Source of the DNA: Isoetes taiwanensis
Lineage: Eukaryota; Streptophyta; Lycopodiopsida; Isoetales; Isoetaceae
Direction of reading: 5' to 3'
DNA length: 64,000 nucleotides
Assembly: GCA_021234155.1 (NCBI GenBank)
Contig: JAJEKV010000079.1
Span: 3,384,261 to 3,448,260, forward strand
The position numbers and the translations under genes are program-made. Below the pieces are notes generated by a model, which did not search any database, was not told the DNA's origin, and saw nothing but the letters and a program-made list of their open reading frames with translations. Positions within the stretch are counted from its first letter, which is position 1, and every line of letters starts with the position of its first letter. Shown one piece after another: positions 11,700 through 21,896 of the stretch.

Positions 11700-12316
11700 C
11701 CTATTGCTCGGTATTATCTTTCCGTCTTCTGCAAATCTTATTTCAGGCCTTAGCCCTCAATTTGCATCGATTCTTCCTTTTTTCGCTGATGTTTCTCCAT
11801 CTTTACGTATTTTTCCGAGTTTTCGCTAACAATGCCCGCACGACGTATACTCCAAAGTGGATTCTTTTCACGCTAGTTCACACATATCTTCCGAAATCAC
11901 CTATCACTAAATCATGCTTGTAACTTTCTCGATTTACGGATTGTCGCTGCGTGCATTTGCAGCAGACAGGAAGAGGATATTACCCTTTCCTTGTCCCGCC
12001 TTCTCACCGTGTCATTCCGATCAGCTAGTACTCCGAGATAATCTAACAGGCTCAGCTTATATCCATGATCTTTCATCCCCTGAGCGTGGTGGATCCTATT
12101 GCAGAATAGACAATGTACCCGGCCACAATTATAACAAGAAGTAAGACCTTTCTCCAGGCACAGGCAATCCGCCTCGCAGATGCACCAGGGATTGAGCTCT
12201 TCTAACTCCGGGTTGTATGGCACCGCGGGAGATTTCTGGATTACCTCAGATTCTCTTTCCTTCTTTGCCCGATTCGCCCCTCACGCACCTCCTCCAGCTC
12301 TCTTTCCCTTGTCCAT
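11700..12316 (-). pseudogene. LINE-encoded Cys-rich (zinc-binding-like) protein
   Basis: The frame begins with ATG at 12316 (MDKGKRAGG), meets an in-frame TGA, then reads on through PYNPELEELNPWCICEADCL, CLEKGLTSCYNCGRVHCLFC and NRIHHAQGMKDHGY to GVLADRNDTVRRRDKERV near 11970. The spacing of Cys and His residues (CxC, then CYNCGRVHCLFC and HH) suggests a zinc-binding module, unlike the CCHC knuckle usual in LINE ORF1. The plus-strand copy carries the same protein at 25461-26012 and a further segment containing CVICCEKN. A frameshifted match to that segment follows here down to about 11700. The function is unknown; RNA or protein binding is a guess. Confidence 0.7.
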
Positions 12317-12414
12317 CCTATTCCGGTCGCACTGTTTGCGGGATTCTCGTCTCCTTCCAGGCGCTTCTTCTTGCGAACTGAATTGGAACCCTAAAAAGAC
12401 AGAAGGTACTCGGC

Positions 12415-12423
12415 TATTTATAT
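12415..12423 (-). promoter_or_regulatory. TATA-like box of the LINE leader
   Basis: On the minus strand the leader reads AACCCTAAAA, then ATATAAATAGCC about 100 bp upstream of the ATG of the Cys-rich frame. The plus-strand LINE has AACCCTAAAAA followed by CTATAAAG at 25319-25326, about 135 bp before its ATG. The parallel position in two diverged copies suggests a conserved Pol II promoter, although transcription was not tested. Confidence 0.5.
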
Positions 12424-13442
12424 GTTGATCGGTTTTAGGGTTTCCTTTCATCTTTCCCGCGTTCCATTAGTCACGTCTTGTCTTTATCCTGTCATGTCCG
12501 AAGGCCGCCATCATTTATTCGTATTCGGTGTAGTTAATGCGACGTATTCTCTGCCGATATTTTGTGCCAGGTCGTACCCTACCTTTTTTCGTAGGCTTGT
12601 AAGTATAGTCCTTAACGGCTATCCCTTTTGCCCCCTCCCTTGACCCCTCTTTAATTATCGTACCCTTCATCTATTTAATGTTGGATTAACGCTTTCCAAT
12701 TAGCCCCTCTCATGTTTATCCACATGGTTACGCCCCCTTCGCCGTCGCCGTGGATGCACTACCTTACCGCCACGTGTCTCTGTAACGGGAATTTTTCTTC
12801 GATGGTCTACGATTTCGTTATTTCAAAAACCTCTCCACTTCTGTCTGTATCTGGGTCATTCGTTTCAGCTTTTGCTCTTTCTCGTACATCTCCCCCCGGC
12901 GTCTTTTGATGTTCCGTGCTCCCAAATCGCCAATTCCTTATGGTGTCTAATCTACTTATGTTTTCTGTTACAGACGAACTCGTATCCCCACCTATTTCTT
13001 ATTATTTCTGTTAGTATCTCGCCGTACATAACCAAATTTTATTGTTTTTGTTTAGGTGGGAGGCCTCAATCATGGCAATCACCGTGCTTTGCTTATTTCT
13101 TCCTATGATATTCCTCATATGGTGTACGAATAGCGCTTCATCGTTTTGCGGTTCTCCCACACTTATATATATATATATATTTTATACCAAAGAATCCAAT
13201 TTACTCGAGACATGTACTATGCCTCTGTCAAAGATATAATAAGTATGAATGCTGATTCATCTTTCTACCTTTCTAGCTCATGCCCATATCCCCCTTCCTT
13301 TTTTCTACAAATCATGTATCTCTTCTTTACACATTACTGATAGGACCTCCGGCCAGAATAGAAACCGTTTGCAAGCTAAGTTACAAAAAAGATAACCAGA
13401 AAGACCGAAAATACCTGGTGGTACGCATTTCCTGGTGACATC

Positions 13443-13472
13443 ACGCCCATCGCCCATCGCCCATCGCCCATT
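13443..13472. repeat. Short tandem repeat (CGCCCAT)n
   Basis: About four consecutive copies of CGCCCAT lie just left of repeat copy B and to the right of the minus-strand LINE. Confidence 0.8.
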
Positions 13473-13486
13473 AGATGGTCTTCTCT

Positions 13487-15035
13487 GCTCTGGCTATGGC
13501 CCGAAGAAGGGCCACAAATCACAATCTACCGAAGAACCCCAGAACTTATATTAAAGGATATGCATCACAATTCTCATCTGCCTAGAAAATAAGAATCGAT
13601 AAAAATTTTTGCCACCAATTTTGTCGTTCAGGAGGCCATGGTCCAGATTCCTCAGGCCCTAGAATATACTATTCTATGTAGAAAAAGGAGCAAAATCCTG
13701 CGCCAAAGGATCATTTTTGGACCAGATTCTGGAACCCAGGCCCCAATGGCCTCATCAGAGCCCTTGATCCTCGCCGGAATCATATGGACGACAAAAACTC
13801 AAACCTAAAGCAGCCTCACATGCAACCCACAACAGCTTTCATCCCCTGAGTGCAGAAGATCTGCAGAAAAAAACTATTGCGAGGGAAGAACAACCCCTTG
13901 AAGCTCGGCTATGGCTATCGATGCCCAAGCGCCCGCAGCTCCCGCATGCCCGACCCTTCCGGCATGAAAGCGCAAATGTCTGCCCCTATCCAGTCACATG
14001 GTTTCCAATTTGGAACCTATGCACAGCCCAATTTCGGACGTCCAATCAGATATTCATTCCTTAAGCCAATTAAGCTCCTCAAAATGGGCTAAATATACCC
14101 TTTCTCATACAATACCATACCAAAATCTTAGTCCTAACCACTGTGAGAATACCCTTCCTTAATACTAAACAAATTCGGCAAACTATACGGTGCATTTATT
14201 GGCTCCCGATTTGGATTTGGATTCCAAGGGGGTATTAGACTCGTGGAATATGGCGTATTAGACTCGTGGTTTCGGCGTGCACACTTATTCCACAAGTGGA
14301 ATACCCCCAATTTCATGTTGATATTAGGCAAGTCAAAGACCTGCCATTTCTCCTTCGTCGGCTCTTCTATCCCTAAAAGGGGGATATTAGACTCGTCTAA
14401 ACTCACACCTGCATTATATAAGTCGAATACCCAAGGGTATATTAGGCTCGTCTAAACTAAGGCATGTATTGTGCAAGTCGAATACCCCCTTGCTTATACC
14501 ACAAGTCGAATACCAGGGCACGGATCTGCGGATTTGGACTTTGATGCAAGGGCTTGTTTGTTACAGAGTTCCTCAGCTTTTTCTTTTGTGGGTTGTTTAA
14601 TCCGGCAATCCCCTTTCCCTGGTCCTTGGTTTGAGATTTTGCAAGCCCCTTTTAGCATCTGGGTCTCAATGCAATTCGACCAGTCGCAGATCCGTGATGG
14701 AAATTGGATCAGTGGATGTGTTTAGACAAAGAATACCTCTGCTGGGTCTTCTTCAGATTAAAATCTCGATAGTTTTGACTTGTTTTTCTTCGCTTTCCAG
14801 TAGAGCTGGCCTGTGGTAACAATGTTGAAGTGCCAAATTGCATGACCTGTGCTTCTGTTTGTACCTTCGCTCCATATTTTGGTTTTTTGTGGCACTAAGG
14901 AGATCAGGCCTTCCTTCTCGAACCTAGTTCTTTTTTCTTGGAGGCCGAAACGTGGATGATGCCGTTTTACTATTTCTGCTTGGAACATGCAGTCAATAAT
15001 GCTGTTGAGCTTGCCCCTATTGCCGGCGGGAAACT
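13487..15035. repeat. Copy B of the 1.55-kb dispersed repeat
   Basis: This copy is collinear with 3373-4927. Its short frame (about 13850-14092, 80 codons ending FLKPIKLLKMG) keeps the reading of copy A with few changes. Unlike copy A, it continues to the right into related motif-rich sequence (15036-15320), so copy A looks truncated on that side. Both copies probably belong to one unclassified dispersed family; the LINE lies between them. Confidence 0.85.
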
Positions 15036-15059
15036 GAGCCGTGCGATGGAGTTACAGCT

Positions 15060-15320
15060 TGATTTTGGGGGTATTCGGCCCAGATGATCGTATGCAAGAG
15101 GTATTCGGCTTCCAGATTTTGGAGCAGGGGGTATTCGACTTGCAGTTCCACACATTGGCATATTCAACCTGCTGTTTCAGATCAAAACGGAGGCGTATTC
15201 GGTTCATAGGTTTCAGAGATTGAATTGGCGGGTCGAATACCCCCTTGCCGGAATTTTTAATCAGAAAAAAAATAGTAACATGCAGGCCGAATACCACGCA
15301 AAGGTATTCGGCTTATAGTT
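15060..15320. repeat. GTATTCGGC / GCCGAATAC motif array after copy B
   Basis: Motifs of the form GGTATTCGGC or GGTATTCGACTTG recur on the plus strand (about 15069, 15099, 15130, 15188 and 15303). Complementary GTCGAATACCCCC and GCCGAATACC occur at about 15231 and 15284. The spacing is about 30-60 bp. This extends the array seen inside the repeat copies. Confidence 0.65.
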
Positions 15321-15985
15321 TTCTGGAATCCAAGTCCAATTCTGAAGCCAATATTTCTTTCATAAACTATATTCATTTGGCACCCTAGAACCTCCAAACA
15401 GTGAGGGAATTTGCAATGTTGCATGCCTGTCTTGAGCACTTTGGCCTGTCAAAATTTGGAAATTGAAAATATGCATTGCAAACGAAAAGTCAGGTTATGA
15501 AGTTTGCTCGTCACGAGGACATGCGCCTACAATTAGTGCCTGTCATATGACCATTTTCTTGTCATTTTTTATTACATTTATATATGTTTTTTTTTAATAT
15601 ATCTTCTATATTAAGTGCCTACATACATAAATAATAACGAATAATAAAAGAAAAAAGAAAAGCCAATAAAGGAGGAATTTAATTTAGCACAAACTAATTA
15701 AGCATTAGAAAAAATAGAAAGGAAAAAATCAAACAAACGGTGGCAGACTAGCGGTGGCAGTGCCTCATTTCGATTCGAATTTCCTTTCTTGATTGATTTC
15801 TGGAATAATCCAGATTGCATGCATTCATACGAAGCTCTTGGGGAAGCTCTTCTGGGGCAGCATGAATCTGAAGCATTGAAGCCTCAAGCTTTATGATTCG
15901 AACTTTATGCAGGTAAAATCTAGTCGTGATTCAATTCATTTGCATTATTGAATTCTTCTATGGGAAAGAATCATTAGAAATCAAA
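15321..15985. other. AT-rich DNA, no gene recognised
   Basis: The stretch is AT-rich and contains a T-run near 15580 and a direct repeat GCGGTGGCAG at about 15738 and 15753. The part after about 15840 may be leader or intron of the hAT relic that follows; a possible 3' splice site (TTTCAG) ends at 16003. Confidence 0.4.
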
Positions 15986-16003
15986 ATGTTTTCTATGTTT
16001 CAG

Positions 16004-18290
16004 AAATATTGGGAAAGAGGAAACGTCATAAGCATGCATTGCAGCAACCTTCTGTGTCTTCATTCTTCAAAGGCAATGCTTCCACCAGCACTCCTTTGAA
16101 TGTTCCAGAAGAACCTACGGCAGAAAGAATTGACATTGTTGATACAAGCTCAGATGGAGACTCCGTTGAGGAAGATGATGGTGATCGGAAAAAGAAGAAG
16201 AGGCATGGGAGAAATGAGTGGACTAAGCTGCATCCATGGGCTTTTAGAGTGAAGAGTCTCACAAATGAGGACCGTACTAAATGCTCCTGGTGTATTGAGT
16301 AATCAAATACATACACACAAGGTGGCTCAAGAGTAACGCAATTATCTGCACTTACTGTACATGCAAAATCTAGTGATCATAAATCAGCAGTAGCAGCTCG
16401 TCTTCACAAATCCAGAGGTAAGGTTAAAGGAAAAATAGAAGTTCAAATGGAGACCGCCATTCATGCAGAGCAAGATAGAATTATACTTTGTATGAAGAAT
16501 GCACTTTTCATGGTCACTTGCAACTTCCCATTCAAGAGGTTTTCTGATTCACGTACGTTATCAAAGGCATGTCAAGACTCCAAATGTGCCAGCAACAGAT
16601 GAAAATGGTGCATATACAAATAATAAAGCAGCTCATGAGTTCATTGTCTCGATAAAGCATGTCTTAAGGACTTCTTTATGGGCTGAGGTTAGTTCTTCTC
16701 CATTTTTTTTCAATTTTGATTGATGAGTCTACAGATCGAACTTTAAAGAAACATCTTATTGTTTACATTCTATTCTATTCAATATTTAACTAATTGTGGG
16801 AAAAGCCTATGTGTGCTTTTATTCAACTCTTACCGCGTGATAATGCAGCTGCTGACGCTTCTTTTCATGCATTAGAAGCTTTAATGGCTAATATGGATTT
16901 AGATGAAAGTAACTTGATTGTTATTGCTATGGATGGAGCATCTGCTATGACAGGATGCCGAACTGGTGTTGTTACATGCTTTCAGTCTAAAAATCCTCAT
17001 GTAAGAGGAGTTCATTGCATTGCTCATAAGGAAGCCCTTGTTATAAAGGATGCATTTGAATCTACTGCCTCTATCTTCACTTTTGTTGATAAAGCTGCCA
17101 ATAAGATTTATTCTTGGCTGGGGAGGTCTAGTAAGAGACATGCTGAGCTAGATACTCTTCTCGACCTCTATGAAGAGGATCGTAAGAGTGTATTACAAAT
17201 TAATGGAGTGAGATGGCTCTCACGTGGCCAAGTAATGGAACGGTTAGTTAAATTGATGCCGGCGATCTTACATCAGTTAAAGTTGCACGAAACTAAATTT
17301 TATGAGGAGGTCACAATCTAACAGGTATGGTTATTATTTTTTTATTCTTTATGTCTATTTCTTTCATGGATTTTTCTTAATTATTCTTTACATGTATTTT
17401 CTAGGTTCAATTTGGCATACATCTCATAGCAGATGTTTTATTGGAGCCTAACCAGTTGAGCTTAGAATTTCAAAAGGACTTACTGGATGTGACCAAAATT
17501 GGTATGAAGTTGGAGGCATTGCATGAAAAATTTCATAAAAGATATCTAGATGTGGGAAGACCTTTTGGTCACAAATCTGAACATTTGTCTAAATTTCTAA
17601 AGGCAACAACTAGTGGAGTTTTATCATTTACAGATGGGCAAGGCACTTCCTATGATCATGCACCAAGGTATGTGTCATGTGCTAGAAAGTTCAATATAGC
17701 TGATGCTGCTTTGGATTTGAATGATGTGCCGCAAGATGAAGGTTCTCCTCCACATTGTATCCGTATGGCAAGAACATCCGTGAAGGAGATTATAGATGCA
17801 TTGAAAAAAAAGGTTTGCTGATGTGAATGATCTTTTTAATGCCTTGAAGTTCTTTAGTCCAGCATCTTATGCGCTTGCATACAAGGATAGGGATAAAGAT
17901 ACAGATGAATGGCTTGCGCAATTACTCAAGATTTTTGGTTCAAAGGTAGATGCAGAAAGGTGTTTGAGTGAGAAGGATGATTTTGTTGGAATATTGTATA
18001 GAGTTGGAAAGCACAAAGGCATGTATGCTTCTTGAGTATTTGTAGAGACGAAGCATGTGGAGGTGATTCTTGGTGGAATAGCTATCCTGCATTAATGAAA
18101 TTATGGCAAATATGCATGGTTATTCCTGGAAGTACAGCTATATGTGGGTTTTTCTTGTCAAAACCGCGTATAAAGACAGATCTGAGATCACGGATGAACA
18201 TTGAAACTTTGGATACAAGCATGGCAATATGCCTTTCAAATGAAACTGTGGAGACTATTGATTGGCAAAGGTGCCTTTCTCATTGGTTAG
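16004..18290 (+). pseudogene. hAT-superfamily transposase relic (ZNF862-like type)
   Basis: Several frames in sequence make up a degraded hAT transposase. The N-terminal part has a basic/acidic segment and the zinc-finger-like NEWTKLHPWAFRV...CSWC (16215-16300). A broken core follows with LIDESTDRT (about 16720), where extra T residues shift the frame. Next come DGASAMTGCRTGV and VRGVHCIAHKEAL (about 16930-17040) and NGVRWLSRGQVMERL (about 17205). The C-terminal dimerisation domain near 18085-18270 reads PALMKLWQICMVIPGSTAIC, then IKTDLRSRMNIETLD. The usual ER of the ICERGF motif is missing (ICGFF). A 17322-17404 segment has GT...AG ends and may be a true intron. No terminal inverted repeats were identified. 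Confidence 0.8.
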
Positions 18291-18315
18291 GAGAGAGAGA
18301 GAGAGAGAGAGAGAG
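18291..18315. repeat. (GA)n microsatellite
   Basis: About 12 consecutive GA units follow directly after the hAT C-terminal domain. Confidence 0.95.
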
Positions 18316-18671
18316 GCGTGCAGGACCTCTTACTTTTGATTGAAACATAATCTGTTGAATTTTTTGCTATTTTGATTACATTATTTTGATAATTCAAGCC
18401 CACATGATGCGGGATGCGGGATGCAGGATCATGCGAATGCCAGGTAAGGATCTCACCATATTCCCATGTCAGATGCGTATACAAAATCTAGGATTATCCA
18501 TGGGTTCGGCGGGAAGACAGGTATCATAGAATCATGAAGAGCCGAATAGGTTAGGGGACCACACAAAGGAAAATGGCGAGCACACGACTTCAGAGAGGGG
18601 GAAGTGAGCTGCGCATGCAACGGTCGCGGACTGAGGTTTTATTGGAAAAACTAAATAGGTTACAGAGGTAA

Positions 18672-19092
18672 ATCCTTAGGAGTTTCAAAAGGAAACACAA
18701 CACAGAGTTCCAATACTGTGTCAAGCGTTTGATCAACGTAGGAGCTCATGTAGGTCGGGTAGAGAAGGATGAAAATGCAATGGGAAAACAAGATCTAGTA
18801 GATTATTTATATATGCTTAAAAAGGAAGTGATCAGATGCAAGGTACTGGATGCTATTGAAGAAAACGGATCTGTGGATAGGCAGTGATCTTAAGGATCAG
18901 TTCGAGGCAAACTACCATCTGTTTCAACAGAAAAGGGAGGCACATGTTCTATTACTGTTGGACAGAACACAGCACTCCTCGGTTGAGCTTGACAATCTAC
19001 TTTCCATATTCGACAACAAGTCAGATTACAATCTTATGCTCGAAGCCCTAATAAAAGAGAATGAGTATAGAGGCCAGGAGGGATCAACATAG
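18672..19092 (+). pseudogene. Unrecognised two-frame coding relic
   Basis: An open frame from about 18672 to 18885 contains KRKHNTEFQYCVKRLINVG, DLVDYLYMLKKEVIRC and VLDAIEENG. It is followed by a second frame to 19092 containing LKDQFEANYHLFQQKREAHV, SSVELDNLLSIFDNK and LMLEALIKENEY. The handover around 18870-18890 suggests one helical, charged protein of about 140 residues broken by a frameshift. The family is not recognised, and there is no signal peptide or membrane segment. It might be an exon fragment of a host gene. It lies between the hAT relic and the Helitron left end. Confidence 0.35.
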
Positions 19093-19320
19093 ATGAATCA
19101 AAAACCATAGTATTCTTAATTATTTTAGGGGATATTTCTGTTTTCTTTAAATGTTTTGAAAATATATGATCTCGGGTATGGGCAGATTGTCCAGATCCCA
19201 TCATACTCGGAACAAGGCACTGTATGAACAGAAGCCTTAAAACTAGTATCTTCTTTATTCCCAGAAGCCTCAAAACTAGTATCTTCTTTATTAAAATGGA
19301 ATGGCTTTGATTTTCGAGCC

Positions 19321-19354
19321 GGAACGCCGCATGTGCAGACGCATGCGGCGTTCC
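19321..19354. repeat. Hairpin with 13-bp perfect stem near the Helitron left end
   Basis: GGAACGCCGCATG (19321-19333) pairs exactly with CATGCGGCGTTCC (19342-19354) around an 8-nt loop. It lies about 40 bp inside the proposed left end. Confidence 0.8.
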
Positions 19355-20236
19355 CTCTCCCCCTCGCAGTATTTTTTTGTCGTGTGCGTCACTTTTAAAT
19401 CTCTATTGCTCTAAATCTCTTCTGCTGTGTTTTTTTCCTTCCGGGCCACCGCCATGTGAAGCTGCGAATCGCCATCGCAACACCAGTGCTGCTTCATTGA
19501 CGTAAGGGTTGGTAAGCGCCCCTTGCGCATTATCCAGTTTGATTTTTGATCCTCCATCATTTTCCTTCATCTTTTTTTTTTATCCATCTATTTTGTATGC
19601 AACGGACAAGAAGCAGGTATGGCCTACATGAATGGGAGCCGGTTCTGCAGTGTGAGAAGGAAGTCGGTTATGTCGAGTAAATTTCTCTGCTACAGGATAA
19701 TTCGTCTTTTGCAAGAAATGTGACGTGGGAAATGGGAAAAATTGCATGAAGTTTCGAAAATACAAGGTTCTGGGGGCACAAACCACCATAGTCATAGCTT
19801 TGTTAAGGTCTACTTGTGGATGCTATGCCATTTCATGAAAGGCATAAAGCAAATACATTTAGCAAGTTTTCTGATTTCTTCTCTGATTCTGATTTCTTCC
19901 AAATAGCTATGGCAACGATGGAGGTCCTTCACATTCGCATTCCCATTTTGGATTATTAGAATCCTTTATTGTTCCTGAATTCAGTATTGCATTTGTTTTG
20001 CAGGGTTGGGTTTGACGCACCAAAGTAATGGTTTGCTCATGGCTTCTGGTGTGGTTATGAACTTCAATATTCCTGATGAAACTTGTGATTTGATTGTACC
20101 GTGATTTTTGAGCAATTGTTATAACAATCCATTTTATGATTCACTGAAGTGGTAGTATTTCCATTTTTGAGGTTTATCATTTGGAATAGAATGCTAATTG
20201 TGGAGGATGCTAACTTGGTAATTTCAGGTTCTGCAT

Positions 20237-20795
20237 AGAATGCCGTCGATTCGCGTAGCGAATCGGCATTCTTGCTCAAGACGAGCATGCATGCATTGCA
20301 TGCATCGCATGCGTTTTGGGCCGTTCATCAGGTTGGGCGTTTGGTACTTATTGCAGAGTTCTTCATCGACGTTTCATCGGCGCTTCCTCTTCTCTCAGCA
20401 GTACCTTATTCTCTTTGATTTGTTTCCAAGCAGGGGAGGGGCTTCTTCCTGCCTGGTTTGGCCAATTTGGCGTTGCTTTCCTGCTGTCCTTTCCGGCCTT
20501 TAGCCTTCATCCTATGACCTTCGTCCTCGATCCTAGTTTGTTAAGGAAGTCCTTTGGTATTCGGGCGCTTTGTTGGTTTCATGCGAGTCACAGTGCAAGA
20601 ATGCCGTCGATTCAGCGTGAGCGAATCGGCATTCTTAACTCAAGGCGAGCATGCATGCATTGCATCGTCGCGATGCATGCATCGCATCGCGTTTTGGGCC
20701 GTTCATCGGGTTGGCGTTTGGTACTTATTGCGAGTTCTTCATCGACGTTTCATCGGCTTCCTCTTCTCTCGCCAGTACCTTATTCTCTTTGAACC
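20237..20795. repeat. Tandem-like duplication carrying a GAATGCCG...CGGCATTC hairpin
   Basis: Two copies of about 185-200 bp (20237-20420 and 20598-20795) share, in order, a hairpin (20238-20271 and 20599-20634), an ATGCATGC-rich block and GTTTTGGGCCGTTCATC. They also share TTCTTCATCGACGTTTCATC and GTACCTTATTCTCTTTGA. They differ by short indels. A unique 180-bp stretch separates them. Confidence 0.85.
20561..20603. repeat. 43-bp segment repeated at 21243-21286
   Basis: The segment starting TCGGGCGCTTTGTTGGTTTC and ending at AAGAATGC recurs at 21243-21286 with one substitution. The second copy diverges just where the hairpin would begin, so the duplication broke at the hairpin. Confidence 0.85.
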
Positions 20796-20999
20796 CACCC
20801 TCCTCCGCTTCTTTGTTTATTATATTTTGTACAAGTTCTGTTTATCATGTTTTTCCACCCGGTGGGTGATGCTATTCTTTGGTATGTTTCTCGTTTGTTG
20901 TTGGTGATGTGCAGGTACAGGTTGGCGAGCGCCATCCGTTTTGACTTCTCCATGCGCGGATTTTTGGGAGCGATTCTATGCCTTACGTTTGTCTAAGCC

Positions 21000-21085
21000 C
21001 CTTGCCGAAGGCTTATCACTAGGGTTTTTCCTCGAAAACCCGAAAGGGCGGGGTTTTTTAATCCCGGTGATAAGCTTTCGGCAGG
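21000..21085. repeat. Imperfect foldback, about 19-bp arms
   Basis: CCTTGCCGAAGGCTTATCAC (21000-21019) and GTGATAAGCTTTCGGCAGG (21067-21085) are inverted with about two mismatches. Between them is a 47-nt loop containing a smaller CCCGAAAGGGCGGGG fold. Confidence 0.75.
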
Positions 21086-21825
21086 TACATCAGCCACTCA
21101 TCTATTAGCATTGTATTTGTTTTGGGGTCCAAATGATATAATTGGATTTTCCCTTTATTTTTCGTGGGTAGTTCGCATGTGTGCGGCTATCCACTGTCCA
21201 CCATTGTAGAAAATCTGCTGAGATGAATGAGAAGCCTATCTATCGGGCGCTTTGTTGGTTTCATGCGAGTCGCAGTGCAAGAATGCACAACAAGACAGAG
21301 ATATTCGGGCTTCTTTTTCCGTATGCAATGGAGGTACTTGCTCCATTTCTCGAAATCTTTAATATATTCTTCAATGACTTTGCAATTTAGTTAAGTAAAG
21401 AGATGATTGAATCATTTTTAAGGTCCACTGCTCATTCCTTTTTCTGATTTGTGCCAGAGACAGAAATGCAGCCATAGCTGTATCACAGACCAAATATATT
21501 CTATTCACAATTCTGGAACATGTTCGTGGCATGGCAAAAAATTAAGTAGGCATGCATAGTCTATGTGCATTTAGAATTTATTTTGTAGTAATGGGATCTC
21601 TTTATGCTATCTGAGCCCTTATATATTAGAGATTCGTTTTGATTAATAGTGGTATAAATATATGTGCTTGATTCCACAAAATTCTTCTCCACAAATGCTT
21701 TGCTAGACAGTACCTTAATGAACAAATCCACATACCGCATATAATAATGCATGGTTTGCAGTCCTGAGTTTATGCTAGAGTGCTACTTTCCATTGCTAAT
21801 TGTAATTGGCACCCTATTTGCAGGT

Positions 21826-21896
21826 TGAAAAGGTGCTCTGTCATTGGATTTGGCTTGGGGCTGCTAATTCTTTTTGTGAGTTTCAGATTTATGAGG
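21826..21896 (+). other. Exon-like fragment with splice-type borders
   Basis: TTTGCAG precedes the segment and GTAAGTG follows it, matching plant 3' and 5' splice sites. One frame reads KRCSVIGFGLGLLILFVSFR, a possible membrane helix. The source gene is not recognised. It may be a host exon captured by the Helitron. Confidence 0.3.

Larger units (their letters stand above)
5545..13340 (-). mobile_element. LINE (non-LTR retrotransposon), near full length, minus-strand copy
   Basis: Read on the minus strand the element has, in order, a TATA-bearing leader, a Cys-rich protein frame (12316 to about 11700), tandem subrepeats (about 11010-10560), a coiled-coil protein (about 10150-9545) and an endonuclease/reverse transcriptase frame (about 9120-5800). 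A 255-bp 3' untranslated region ends in ATTCTATTCTATTC rather than poly(A) at 5545. The same block order occurs in the plus-strand copy at about 24.6-31.5 kb, so all blocks belong to the element. Frameshifts and stops make it inactive. The 5' boundary near 13.3 kb is approximate and no target-site duplication was found. The reverse transcriptase is unlike the L1-type pieces at 42.8-44.5 and 62.6-63.3 kb; its clade is not assigned. Confidence 0.85.

Noticed and set aside
3373-15035. The two 1.55-kb direct repeats as LTRs of one retrotransposon with the LINE nested inside
   Set aside because: They lack TG...CA ends, no primer-binding site follows copy A, copy B continues into related sequence beyond the shared end, and no flanking target duplication was seen.
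20003-20110. Exon following TTTTGCAG (frame beginning GLGLTHQSNGLL or VGFDAPK)
   Set aside because: The open frames are short with early stops and no donor site was convincing.
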